A DNA stretch of 38,067 nt, from positions 1-38,067 of the forward strand of contig DATKDU010000371.1 in the NCBI GenBank assembly GCA_035512595.1, in the 5' to 3' direction. Of this stretch, positions 7,649-14,937 are shown one piece after another. This stretch comes from DATKDU01 sp035512595. GTDB lineage: Bacteria > Planctomycetota > Planctomycetia > Pirellulales > Pirellulaceae. Under the pieces are notes generated by a model. It was not told where the DNA came from. It searched no databases and saw nothing but the letters and a program-made list of their open reading frames with translations. Made by a program: the position numbers and the translations under genes. Each line of letters starts with the position of its first letter. The first letter of the stretch is position 1.

Positions 7649-9517
7649 ATGCTCATCGGTCCGATCTTTTCCCGCGAGCTGGTGACGACGCCGCGGCGCC
7701 CGCTGCACTACATCTATCGCACGGCCTATGCCGGCGGGCTGTTCTTGCTGATGGTCACGGCCTGGCTCGTCATGGTCGGAACGCAGGAAGTCCGCACGGT
7801 TGGCGACATCGCGCGGTTTGGCTCGATGCTCTTCCAGGTCCTCGCGCCGCTGCAACTGGCGCTCGTCACCTTCCTAGCCGCGCAGTCGGCAGCCAGCGGC
7901 GTTGCTCAGGAAAAAGATCGCCGCACGATGCTGCTGCTCTTGATGACCCGGCTGACGAACCACGAGCTGGTGCTGGGCAAGCTCTTTGCCAGCCTGCTCG
8001 ACGTCCTGGTGATGCTCCTGGCTGGCCTGCCGGTGTTTGTTTTCATGACCCTGTTCGGCGGCATTTCGATCGAGCAGGTGGCGAAGGTCTTTGCCGTCAC
8101 GCTCGTCACCGCGCTGGCCGCAGGGAGCCTCGGCTCGCTGGTGGCACTGGCTCGCGAAAAGACGTTTCAATCGCTGGCGATCACCTCGCTGGTGCTGGTG
8201 CTGTGGATCGGCGTGTGGATTGTCGTCGCAGAGGGGTTCGGCCAACGGGAACTCGGCGGCATTCCTCTATCGTGGATTGCGACGGCCGCCAGCCCGCTCC
8301 AGGCGATCCTGGCGGCGGTGCAGCCGTTTGGCAATTCAGTGCCGGGGCTGCCGCCGGGAGATCTCGTCTTTGTCGGCCTGGCGGCATTGGCGATTGTCGG
8401 CCTCAACGGCGTGGCGGTCTGGCGGCTGCGGGTCTGGAATCCGGGGCGCGACATCCTGCCCGTGCAGACGGAGGCTGAAGCGGCCGGCATTTGGAGCGCT
8501 GACCACGACGTCAAATCGCTGGAGGCACGGATGGGGTCTGCCGGTGCAAACGCGGCCGACGTGGCGGAAGCGGCGCGGGCCGGGCATGTCGATGCCCGCG
8601 TGCGAACCGCCGGTCAAACGAGCCGCGAGGTATGGGACAACCCGGTCCTGTGGCGGGAGATGTGCACCTGGGCCTATGGCCGCAAGGCTCTGATCATCAA
8701 GGCTGGTTATCTCGTGCTGTTCGTCATGGCGGCCGCGGGAGTGTACTGGACCGTGCAGAGCGGCACGGCATTGGCTCGAACCGGCGGCGGCGATGCGATT
8801 CCTGCCGCGGCCTATGTGCTCGGGCCGTTCTTCTTGATCAGCGTCGTGATCGTCAACGCTCTAGCCGTGACGAGCATCACCAACGAGCGCGACGGCAGCT
8901 CGCTCGATTTGCTGCTGGTCACCGATCTGACGCCGCCGGAATTCATCTTCGGCAAGATGCTCGGCGTGGCGTACGTCACGCGGGAGATGATCGCACTGCC
9001 GCTGGTGCTGTGCCTGTATCTATGGTTCTCCGGCGGGCTCTCGCTGGAAAATCTGATCTGGCTGCTGCTCGGGCAGGTAGTGATGAACGTGTTCATCATC
9101 ATGCTCGGCATTCACTGCGGCATGCACTACGCCAATAGCCGCAGCGCGATCAGCGTTAGCCTGGGGAACGTGTTCTTCCTGTTCCTCGGCGTGGTGACCC
9201 TGATCCTGTTCATGATCAGCTTCAGCGGGGCGTTTCAGACGCAGCTTGCGCCGTTTTTGGCGTTCATCGTGGGGGGCGGCGTCGGGCTGTTCGTCACGCT
9301 CGGCGTGCGAAATCCGTCGAGCGCGATCACCCTGGCTTCCGGCGTGCTGCCGTTTGCTACGTTCTTTGCCGTCACGAGCTTTTTGCTCGAGCACTACATG
9401 GAAGTGTTTCTGGTGGCAAGTGCGGCTTACGGTTTTGCGACCGCGGCACTCTTGGTGCCGGCCTTGTCGCAATTCGACGTGGCGATGGGGCGGACGAAGA
9501 TGGCGGGGGAGGAGTAG
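7649..9517 (+). CDS. ABC-2 type transporter permease
   Basis: Encodes 622 residues with about 12 hydrophobic segments in two halves. Each half starts with an amphipathic N-terminal block (PIFSRELVTTPRRP at residue 4; VLWREMCTWAYGRK near 335), then a substrate-type loop with an E-K/R-D signature (GVAQEKDRRTMLLLLMTRLT near 85; TNERDGSSLDLLLVTDLTPPE near 412). This is the ABC-2 permease fold doubled in one chain. No ATP-binding partner is in the window, so the cognate ATPase must be elsewhere. The substrate cannot be told. Start at the ATG at 7649, with only a weak purine-rich site. Its stop is followed at once by an inverted repeat shared with convergent glyS. Confidence 0.85.
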   Translation: MLIGPIFSRELVTTPRRPLHYIYRTAYAGGLFLLMVTAWLVMVGTQEVRTVGDIARFGSMLFQVLAPLQLALVTFLAAQSAASGVAQEKDRRTMLLLLMTRLTNHELVLGKLFASLLDVLVMLLAGLPVFVFMTLFGGISIEQVAKVFAVTLVTALAAGSLGSLVALAREKTFQSLAITSLVLVLWIGVWIVVAEGFGQRELGGIPLSWIATAASPLQAILAAVQPFGNSVPGLPPGDLVFVGLAALAIVGLNGVAVWRLRVWNPGRDILPVQTEAEAAGIWSADHDVKSLEARMGSAGANAADVAEAARAGHVDARVRTAGQTSREVWDNPVLWREMCTWAYGRKALIIKAGYLVLFVMAAAGVYWTVQSGTALARTGGGDAIPAAAYVLGPFFLISVVIVNALAVTSITNERDGSSLDLLLVTDLTPPEFIFGKMLGVAYVTREMIALPLVLCLYLWFSGGLSLENLIWLLLGQVVMNVFIIMLGIHCGMHYANSRSAISVSLGNVFFLFLGVVTLILFMISFSGAFQTQLAPFLAFIVGGGVGLFVTLGVRNPSSAITLASGVLPFATFFAVTSFLLEHYMEVFLVASAAYGFATAALLVPALSQFDVAMGRTKMAGEE

Positions 9518-9518
9518 C

Positions 9519-9573
9519 GTAGGACAGGTTTCCAACCTGTCCCGTTTTAGGACAGGTTGACAACCTGTCCTAC
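9519..9573. repeat. Inverted repeat between convergent permease and glyS genes
   Basis: Arms of about 24 nt (gtaggacaggtttccaacct... and its complement) differ at two positions and flank a 6-nt loop. Each arm is also a smaller palindrome (aggacaggtt / aacctgtcct). It fills the gap between the two stop codons and may act as a two-way terminator. It belongs to the same TAGGAC family as 2688-2743. Confidence 0.85.
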
Positions 9574-9576
9574 GAA

Positions 9577-11247
9577 TCACCCCAGCCGCTGTGCCAGTTC
9601 CGATTCGATATCGTCAATCTTCACCCGCCACTGCTTGAGGCTGTCGCGGTCGCGGATCGTGACGGTCTTGTCGGAGAGGGTCTGGCCATCGACGGTGATG
9701 CAAAACGGCGTTCCCGCTTCGTCCTGCCGGCGATAGCGACGGCCAACCGCCCCCTTCTCGTCGTAGAAGACGTTCCACTTCTTCTTGAGAGCGCGGTAAA
9801 TATCCTGCGCGACCTCCGGCATTCCGTCCTTTTTGACCAGCGGAAAGACGGCCGCCTTCAGCGGCGCAATCCGCGGATGGAACTTCATCACCACGCGGGT
9901 CTGCATCTCCCCCTTTTCATCGGGGGCCTGATCCTCGCAGTACGCCTCGCACAGAAAGGCCAGCGTCCCGCGGTCGGCCCCGGCACTCGGCTCGATGACG
10001 TGCGGGACGAACCGCTCGTTGGTCAAGTCGTCGCGATACGACAGGTCCTTCCCGCTTCCGCGCCACTTGGGTTTGCCGTCCTCTCCCTGCTCGACGACGA
10101 GCTGCCCGTCACGCGCGACGAGTTTTCCTTCCATGTGGCTGCGGAGGTCGAAGTCGCCGCGGTGGGCGATTCCCTCGAGCTCCCCGAACTCGCCAGCCGG
10201 CAGGAAGGGAAAGGCATATTCGATGTCGCTCGTTCCGCACGAGTAATGGGACAGCTCATCCTTCTCGTGCTCGCGGAGCTTCAAGCGATCGCCGGCCAGC
10301 CCCAGGTCGGTGTACCACTTCATCCGCCGGTCGCGCCAGTATTGATACCACTGCGGCGACGATTTCGGATGGCAGAAGAACTCGATCTCCATCTGCTCAA
10401 ACTCGCGCGAGCGGAAGGTGAAGTTCTTGGGCGTAATCTCGTTGCGAAAGCTTTTGCCCATCTGAGCGATCCCAAATGGAACTCGAACCCGCGTGCTGTC
10501 ACAGACATTCTTGAAGTTGACGAAGATTCCCTGCGCCGTTTCGGGGCGAAGGAATGCCGCGTCTTCTTCGGTTCCTAGTGCGCCGACGATGGTCTTGAAC
10601 ATCAGGTTGAAGTCGCGGGGATCGGTGAGCGTACCTTCACGAGATGCATCTGCAGCAACAACCTGTGAAAGAGGCGCTCCTTTCTCTAGTCCAACTACGT
10701 GATCCGATTCCCAACTGAACGATTCTTGGGACTTGTTCTTTCGGACCGAGAAAACTTTGCACGCACGGTCCAGTGTGTCTTCGACTGCCTTTCCCAGATC
10801 CTCTTCATTCGTCGCGATGAAAAAATGCTGCACGGCGTTTACTTCCGCAAGCCGTTCATCTGAAAGATTGGAGACGCCTTTTCGGAGCGTCGTATGTAAC
10901 CACCGGCCACGAATATGATCGTAGCGGTACCTCTTCTTCGACTCCTTGCAATCCACCATTTTGTCCACGAACAAATCGTAGTGCCCGCTCACCTTCCAGA
11001 CCTGCGGGTGCATGATGATCGTGCAGTCGAGCCCGGTCATCTCGTAAGGTTCCGGGGCTCCAGGCGGCGCGACGAGATCGTCGTGCCCGCTGACCATGTC
11101 CCGCCACCAGGCTTCCTTGATGTTCCGCTTCAGCTCCACCCCCAGCGGCCCGTAGTCCCAGAATCCGTTCAGCCCGCCGTAAATTTCGCTCGACTGGAAC
11201 AAGAACCCGCGGCGTTTGCAGAGCGAAACCAGCTTTTCCATTTCCAT
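9577..11247 (-). CDS. glyS: Glycine--tRNA ligase, single-chain (alpha2) type
   Basis: Encodes 556 residues, in the normal range for the homodimeric class II enzyme that charges tRNA-Gly. The ATG at 11247 gives the typical N-terminus (MEMEKLVSLCKRRGFLFQSS, then IYGGLNGFWDYGPLG). Motif 2 (FRNEITPKNFTFRSREFEQME), the GlyRS signature around GTSDIEYAFPF and GIAHRGDFDL, and the C-terminal anticodon-binding domain (from about residue 450; VDGQTLSDKTVTIRDRDS) are all present. An earlier in-frame TTG at 11265 is not needed. A block at about residues 90-209 (10621-10980) is near 50% GC while the flanks are nearer 60-68%, so the gene may be a mosaic. A heptad inverted repeat lies directly upstream. Confidence 0.95.
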   Translation of the reverse strand: MEMEKLVSLCKRRGFLFQSSEIYGGLNGFWDYGPLGVELKRNIKEAWWRDMVSGHDDLVAPPGAPEPYEMTGLDCTIIMHPQVWKVSGHYDLFVDKMVDCKESKKRYRYDHIRGRWLHTTLRKGVSNLSDERLAEVNAVQHFFIATNEEDLGKAVEDTLDRACKVFSVRKNKSQESFSWESDHVVGLEKGAPLSQVVAADASREGTLTDPRDFNLMFKTIVGALGTEEDAAFLRPETAQGIFVNFKNVCDSTRVRVPFGIAQMGKSFRNEITPKNFTFRSREFEQMEIEFFCHPKSSPQWYQYWRDRRMKWYTDLGLAGDRLKLREHEKDELSHYSCGTSDIEYAFPFLPAGEFGELEGIAHRGDFDLRSHMEGKLVARDGQLVVEQGEDGKPKWRGSGKDLSYRDDLTNERFVPHVIEPSAGADRGTLAFLCEAYCEDQAPDEKGEMQTRVVMKFHPRIAPLKAAVFPLVKKDGMPEVAQDIYRALKKKWNVFYDEKGAVGRRYRRQDEAGTPFCITVDGQTLSDKTVTIRDRDSLKQWRVKIDDIESELAQRLG

Positions 11248-11265
11248 GACAACACTCGAAGTCAA

Positions 11266-11340
11266 AAGGGTTCAGGGTTCAGGGTTCAGGGTTCAGATCA
11301 GCAAGAGGAGCTGTTCCTGAACCCTAAACCCTGAACCCTT
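11266..11340. repeat. Heptad (GGGTTCA)n inverted repeat
   Basis: The left arm (11266-11289) is a tandem array of the heptamer GGGTTCA, three to four units. The right arm (11317-11340) is its near-exact complement with one change. The loop includes one more heptamer. It lies between the glyS start and the comB stop and could fold as a long hairpin. Confidence 0.85.
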
Positions 11341-11378
11341 GGCAATGCCCCAATCTACCGAATACCCGCGGATTTGGT

Positions 11379-12188
11379 CTATGCCGCCGTCACCCGCATC
11401 GTCCCCAGATCGAGCACCGGCACAAGGTCGAACTTGTCGATCTCCGCGGCAATTGCGATGTCGTTTTCCAGCCCGATCTCGATCAGGTTGCGGCCGCCGC
11501 GGCTGTGCCGCAGCGCACGACCAAGCGGATCGTGACCGCCGAGATCCGCTCGGCACGATCGCCACGCATCGGCGGCAATTTCCGCCTGGTCGTTCAGTGA
11601 CAGCTTCAGACCACTATGGGCAGCCAGATCATCCACAATCGCCCCGGCCAGCAGCGTATCTTCTCGCGTCACTTCGCCATCGGTCCCAGCGCAGACAATG
11701 GCCACCCCGTGGGATAGGCTTCCAGCCTGCCTGTCCACTCGCGGAGCGAGTGGACTACTTTGGGAGGGACTCGCCAGCTCCTCACTCAGTTCACGGCAGA
11801 TGGCGGAAAAATTGACAAATGCCGCCAGCAGCACGCGCCGGGCGCCCTGACAACGGGCCATCGCGCGGGTGCCGTTGGTCGTGGTGAAGAGGACCGTCTT
11901 GCCGCCGACTGCCGCGGGGGTGAACTCCAGCGGGGAATTGCCGAGCTGAAAGCCGGGGATCGGCAGCCCGCCCCGTTCGCCGGCGAGAACTGCCCCCGGG
12001 TAATCCGCAGCAAACCGGCGAGCGTCGTCCACTTCCTGGCAGACGCGCACTTCCGCAGCGCCGCTGGCCAGCGCGTGGACGATGGTCGTCGTCGCGCGAA
12101 GCACGTCGATCACGACTGCCGTCCGGCCGGCAATCCGCTCGGGTTCGACCAGTGACGGCAGGAGGTAGACGTCCAGCGAGGTGGGCAT
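11379..12188 (-). CDS. comB: 2-phosphosulfolactate phosphatase, with repeat-derived insert
   Basis: Encodes 269 residues from the ATG at 12188; the frame runs on to 12266, but that part is encoded by repeat sequence. ComB family features: VVIDVLRATTTI near residue 25, GERGG near 71, LGNSP near 82, TTTNGTRA near 102, VAIVCAGTDGEVTREDTLLAG near 162 and LGRALRHSRGG near 222. The enzyme removes phosphate from 2-phosphosulfolactate, a Mg-dependent step known from coenzyme M synthesis; its role in bacteria that lack coenzyme M is unsettled. Residues about 141-160 are an odd Ser/Pro/Arg-rich stretch absent from the family as I know it, encoded by two hairpins (11716-11728, 11733-11755). Confidence 0.88.
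   Translation of the reverse strand: MPTSLDVYLLPSLVEPERIAGRTAVVIDVLRATTTIVHALASGAAEVRVCQEVDDARRFAADYPGAVLAGERGGLPIPGFQLGNSPLEFTPAAVGGKTVLFTTTNGTRAMARCQGARRVLLAAFVNFSAICRELSEELASPSQSSPLAPRVDRQAGSLSHGVAIVCAGTDGEVTREDTLLAGAIVDDLAAHSGLKLSLNDQAEIAADAWRSCRADLGGHDPLGRALRHSRGGRNLIEIGLENDIAIAAEIDKFDLVPVLDLGTMRVTAA
11716..11755. repeat. Palindromic element inside comB coding sequence
   Basis: Two adjacent hairpins: aggct-tcc-agcct (11716-11728) and a 10-bp stem gtccactcgc-gga-gcgagtggac (11733-11755). They encode part of the atypical segment at residues about 141-160 of ComB, between a normal helix and the conserved VAIVCAGTDGE strand. The reading frame is kept. Confidence 0.7.
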
Positions 12189-12199
12189 GACTTCCCGGT

Positions 12200-12352
12200 T
12201 ACAAACCCGAAGCACGAATCTCGAAATCCGAAACAAGCACGAAGACAAGAAAATCGAATGACTCAAGCGGTTGTTCGTGATCCGTTTCCGTCATTGGATT
12301 CTTGAGTTTCCCATTTTGTTTCGGATTTGGTGCTTCGGATTTCGGATTTGAA
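12200..12352. repeat. Degenerate inverted repeat based on ATCCGAA units
   Basis: The left part (about 12200-12235) carries ccgaagcac and atccgaaac blocks. The right part (about 12318-12352) carries the complements (gtttcggattt, gtgcttcgg, atttcggattt). The spacer also has weak copies. It fills the gap between the comB start and the small conserved gene at 12356. Confidence 0.6.
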
Positions 12353-12355
12353 CCC

Positions 12356-12682
12356 CTACCACCCCATAACCATGTTGGATTCGATCACCTTCCGGGCCGC
12401 TTCCAGGTCGGAGCCCGTCTCGTGCATATAGAGCCGGATCGCGTGGACCTTGTCGCCAGCCGATTTCGACAGGCAGTCGCGGGCGACGGCACAGACATCC
12501 ATTCGCGTGTTGGTCAGGCCCAGAGCCCCTTTGCTGATCACCCAGGTATCGCGGGGCCGCTTCGTCATGCGGATCACTCTGTCGTGCGGATAGGCTTCCT
12601 TCACCACGTTGGTCGCGTGGGATTCGTCGGCAGCCCAGGTGATGATGATATGAGCGTCGGTTTCAACCTCAAACAGCGGCAT
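12356..12682 (-). CDS. Conserved small hypothetical protein
   Basis: Encodes 108 residues. The ATG at 12682 is preceded by AAGGAG about 9 nt upstream, a strong start. The protein is soluble and compact (alternating strands and helices), with no signal peptide. It begins PLFEVETDAHIIITWAADES, has a conserved-looking core around RDTWVISKGALGL, and ends ARKVIESNMVMGW. I do not recognise a named domain. It reads as a real gene because of the ribosome site, normal codon use and sensible composition. It may be co-transcribed with bioA, about 350 nt upstream. Confidence 0.75.
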   Translation of the reverse strand: MPLFEVETDAHIIITWAADESHATNVVKEAYPHDRVIRMTKRPRDTWVISKGALGLTNTRMDVCAVARDCLSKSAGDKVHAIRLYMHETGSDLEAARKVIESNMVMGW

Positions 12683-12895
12683 GGGAAAACTCCTTCACGG
12701 GAAAATACGGACGAGATCGCGGGTGGCCTCGTCGGCGGCCAGGGATAAAGAACCTAGGGCAGGGGGGCGGACAGATAATTCCGGAGTGTGGCGGCAAGTG
12801 AGGGACGAGAATGGCTGCCGCCACCTCGGCCCGCACGTTTCCATCGGGTGGCGCTGTCCGTCCAAATCGCTCTTGGGTGCAACCACGACACCGCC
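12683..12895. other. Gap without recognised gene upstream of the 108-residue gene
   Basis: About 210 nt. Open frames here on either strand have no ribosome site and unlikely composition. I see no tRNA, clear terminator or promoter. Confidence 0.4.
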
Positions 12896-13042
12896 TCAAG
12901 ATGCGGCAAGCGGAAGAGCATCGATCCACTCGTAAGCATCGCCCATAAGCCGCAGTTTGGCAAGTGCGAAGAGCATCCGCGGAGGGGAAAGTCGTGCTGT
13001 TTTGAGGATTTTTTGTGCGGAATGGTTTGCAAGTGTATTCAT
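12896..13042 (-). CDS. Possible 48-residue protein coupled to bioA
   Basis: A short frame starts at an ATG whose last two bases overlap the bioA stop codon (ATGA), the classic layout for translational coupling. The product starts MNTLANHSAQKILKTARLSP, continues with an amphipathic stretch (MLFALAKLRLMGDAYEWIDA) and stops at 12896. It has no known motif. The overlap and reasonable composition argue for it; lack of an independent ribosome site and of any recognised family argue against. Confidence 0.35.
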   Translation of the reverse strand: MNTLANHSAQKILKTARLSPPRMLFALAKLRLMGDAYEWIDALPLAAS

Positions 13043-14469
13043 GCCACGGCAGTCGCAATTCCCCGTTCCACCGCGCCGCAGATTTGGTCTAATTCCCCGA
13101 GCGAAACAGCCAGCGGCGGCATGATGACGACGACGTTTCCCAGCGGCCGCAGCCAGACCCCTTCGGTCAGGGCATGCTGACAAACGCGGGTGCCCCGCTT
13201 TTCGGTCCAGGCAAAGGGTTCTCGCGTCGGCTTGTCGCGGACCAGCTCAATGCCGGCAATCAGGCCGAGCTGGCGGACATCACCGACGCGCGGATGCTCG
13301 GCGATTCGGGCCAAGTGCTCGCGTAGCCGCGCGATCTTGGGCTGGATGGCTGCGAGCGTTTGCTCCTCGTCGAACACGTCGAGCGTGGCCAGCGCGACGG
13401 CAGCACCCAGCGGATTGCCGCCATAGGTATGGCCGTGGAAGAAGGTCCGCGACTCTTCGTATTTGCCGAGAAACGCCTGCCAGATGTCGTCGGTCGTCAG
13501 CGTCGCCGCCAGCGGCAAATAACCGCCGGTCAGCGCCTTGGCGAGGCACAGAAAATCGGGAGTTACCCCTTCGTGCTCGCAGGCGAACATTTTTCCCGTG
13601 CGTCCCATGCCGACAGCCACTTCGTCGGCAATGAGGAGCACGTTGTACTTGTGCGTCAGCTCGCGCACGCCACGCACGAAACCAGGCGGATGCCGGATCA
13701 TCCCGGCGGCACATTGCATGAGGGGCTCGATGACGACGGCCGCCAACTCCTCGTGATGCTCTGCGAGTGCCGTTCCGAGCTGCGCTAGGTAATGAGAACA
13801 GGCCGTGTCCCGAGTGACCCCCGACGGCAGTCGGTACATGTCGGGCGTCGGCAGCCGCACCACATCGAACAGGAGCGGCCGGAACATCTCGTGGAACCGG
13901 GCCACGCCGCCGACGCTGACGCTGCCAAGCGTGTCGCCGTGGTAGGCGTTTTCCCAGGCGAGGTATTTGGACCTGGTAGGTCCCACCTGCCGGGTGGGAC
14001 CTCGACCGCCGGTCGAGGCACGCATGGATCCCGCCCGGCAGGCGGGATCTACTTGCCGCCAATACTGAAACGCCATCTTCAGGGCGACTTCGACCGCGGT
14101 CGCGCCGCTGTCGGAGAAGAAGACGTGAGCCAGACCTGGCGGCGCCAGATCGACGAGTCTCTTGGCCAGCCGGGCGGTCGTAGGACTACCCGCCCCGAGG
14201 TTCGTGACGTGCGCGACTTTGTCAAGCTGCTCGCGGATGGCCGCGTCCAGCCGCGGGTGCCGATGCCCGTGCAGATTGCACCACAGGCTGGAGACGCCGT
14301 CGAGGAATTCGCGCCCCTCCACGTCGATCAGCCGGCACCCTTCCGCCCGCTCGATCAAGAGCGGCTCGTATTCGGCCATCTGCGTAAACGCATGCCAGAC
14401 GATCTCGCGGTCCCAGCGCTTGAAATCGTCGAGGGTGGAGGGATCGCGGCGGGGAAGTTCAAGGTTCAA
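13039..14469 (-). CDS. bioA: Adenosylmethionine-8-amino-7-oxononanoate aminotransferase, with repeat-derived insert
   Basis: Encodes 476 residues. The enzyme makes 7,8-diaminopelargonate in biotin synthesis, with PLP as cofactor and SAM as amino donor. Seen: IVWHAFTQM near residue 23, SLWCNLHGHRHP near 61, FFSDSGATAVEVALKMA near 117, ENAYHGDT near 173, IADEVAVGMGRTG, and the PLP lysine in CLAKALTGGYLPLAATLTT. Residues about 141-167 are a Gly/Arg/Pro-rich insert encoded by three hairpins (13978-14049); without it the length would be about 449, normal for BioA. The only in-frame start is a TTG at 14469 that lies inside a heptad repeat and lacks a ribosome site, so the original start may have been displaced. 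Confidence 0.9.
   Translation of the reverse strand: MNLELPRRDPSTLDDFKRWDREIVWHAFTQMAEYEPLLIERAEGCRLIDVEGREFLDGVSSLWCNLHGHRHPRLDAAIREQLDKVAHVTNLGAGSPTTARLAKRLVDLAPPGLAHVFFSDSGATAVEVALKMAFQYWRQVDPACRAGSMRASTGGRGPTRQVGPTRSKYLAWENAYHGDTLGSVSVGGVARFHEMFRPLLFDVVRLPTPDMYRLPSGVTRDTACSHYLAQLGTALAEHHEELAAVVIEPLMQCAAGMIRHPPGFVRGVRELTHKYNVLLIADEVAVGMGRTGKMFACEHEGVTPDFLCLAKALTGGYLPLAATLTTDDIWQAFLGKYEESRTFFHGHTYGGNPLGAAVALATLDVFDEEQTLAAIQPKIARLREHLARIAEHPRVGDVRQLGLIAGIELVRDKPTREPFAWTEKRGTRVCQHALTEGVWLRPLGNVVVIMPPLAVSLGELDQICGAVERGIATAVA
13978..14049. repeat. Triple-hairpin palindromic element inside bioA coding sequence
   Basis: Three hairpins in a row: 13978-14002 (10-bp stem aggtcccacc / ggtgggacct), 14002-14016 (6-bp stem tcgacc / ggtcga) and 14027-14049 (9-bp stem gatcccgcc / ggcgggatc). 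Together they encode residues about 141-167 of BioA, a segment that breaks the normal link between YWRQ and KYLAWENAYHGDT. The frame is kept and no stop codon is formed. Confidence 0.75.
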
Positions 14470-14540
14470 AGTTCAAGGTTCAAAGTTGAGAGGAATCAAG
14501 TCTTCGACCCACTTTGAACTTTAAACCTTGAACTTTGAAC
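14464..14540. repeat. Heptad (RRGTTCA)n inverted repeat at the bioA start
   Basis: Left arm 14464-14487 and right arm 14517-14540 match at 23 of 24 positions. Both are built from the heptamers AAGTTCA/AGGTTCA, close to the GGGTTCA unit at 11266-11340. The left arm contains the TTG start codon of bioA. Confidence 0.85.
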
Positions 14541-14552
14541 CCGAAAGGCTGA

Positions 14553-14840
14553 CTACCACGAGACGACGACTTTTTCGCCGACGCGAACTCCCAGCATGAT
14601 CTTGGCGCTGTCGCCGACGATCGTCAGCTCCAAAAAGCCGCTGGGGGCCAGCAGCGCCAAGAGCGACATCTCCGGCTCGCCGTGGCCGGGGGAGAACAGC
14701 CCGACCGTTTCGTGCTCGTCGCAGCGAATGGACACGCTGGTGTCCCGCGGGACCGCCGCGAGCTGCGCGTGGGGGATGTCGGTCACGAGATTTCCCTCGG
14801 GACCATACGCCGTGACTTTGCCTTCAATGGTTCCGGGCAC
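14553..14840 (-). CDS. Stand-alone SAM hydrolase C-terminal-domain-like protein
   Basis: Encodes 95 residues from a GTG at 14840, chosen because GGAG lies 7 nt upstream; the open frame runs further (to 15104) but overlaps the preceding gene. It aligns along its whole length with the C-terminal beta domain of the SAM hydrolase just upstream: GKV...GNLVTDIP here against GEV...GNLLTNIP there, then matching GL, P, LE-V, LG and a final VV-x-W. It lacks the N-terminal domain that holds the catalytic Asp/Arg/His. So it looks like a diverged copy of the C-terminal domain kept as a separate protein. Function unknown; it may pair with the full enzyme. The gap between the two genes is 97 nt. Confidence 0.7.
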   Translation of the reverse strand: MPGTIEGKVTAYGPEGNLVTDIPHAQLAAVPRDTSVSIRCDEHETVGLFSPGHGEPEMSLLALLAPSGFLELTIVGDSAKIMLGVRVGEKVVVSW

Positions 14841-14937
14841 GCGGGCGCTCCGCCTGTTGAGTCGGCGTATCGGGACGGGGATTCGTTGCCCGCTAATGTA
14901 AAGGGACGTTCGATCCAGGCCAAGCGAAGTTTCAATT

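Noticed and set aside
8590..8608. Small palindrome within the permease gene (cgggcat / atgcccg)
   Set aside because: It encodes a segment that looks native to this permease type, so it is not counted with the in-frame repeat insertions.
11266..11340. Heptad repeats as a CRISPR array
   Set aside because: Units are 7 nt, tandem without spacers and in inverted orientation; there are no cas genes.
12669..13058. 129-codon minus-strand open frame between bioA and the small conserved gene
   Set aside because: No ribosome site, Cys/Arg/Pro-rich nonsense composition; the ATGA-coupled 48-codon frame is the better candidate there.
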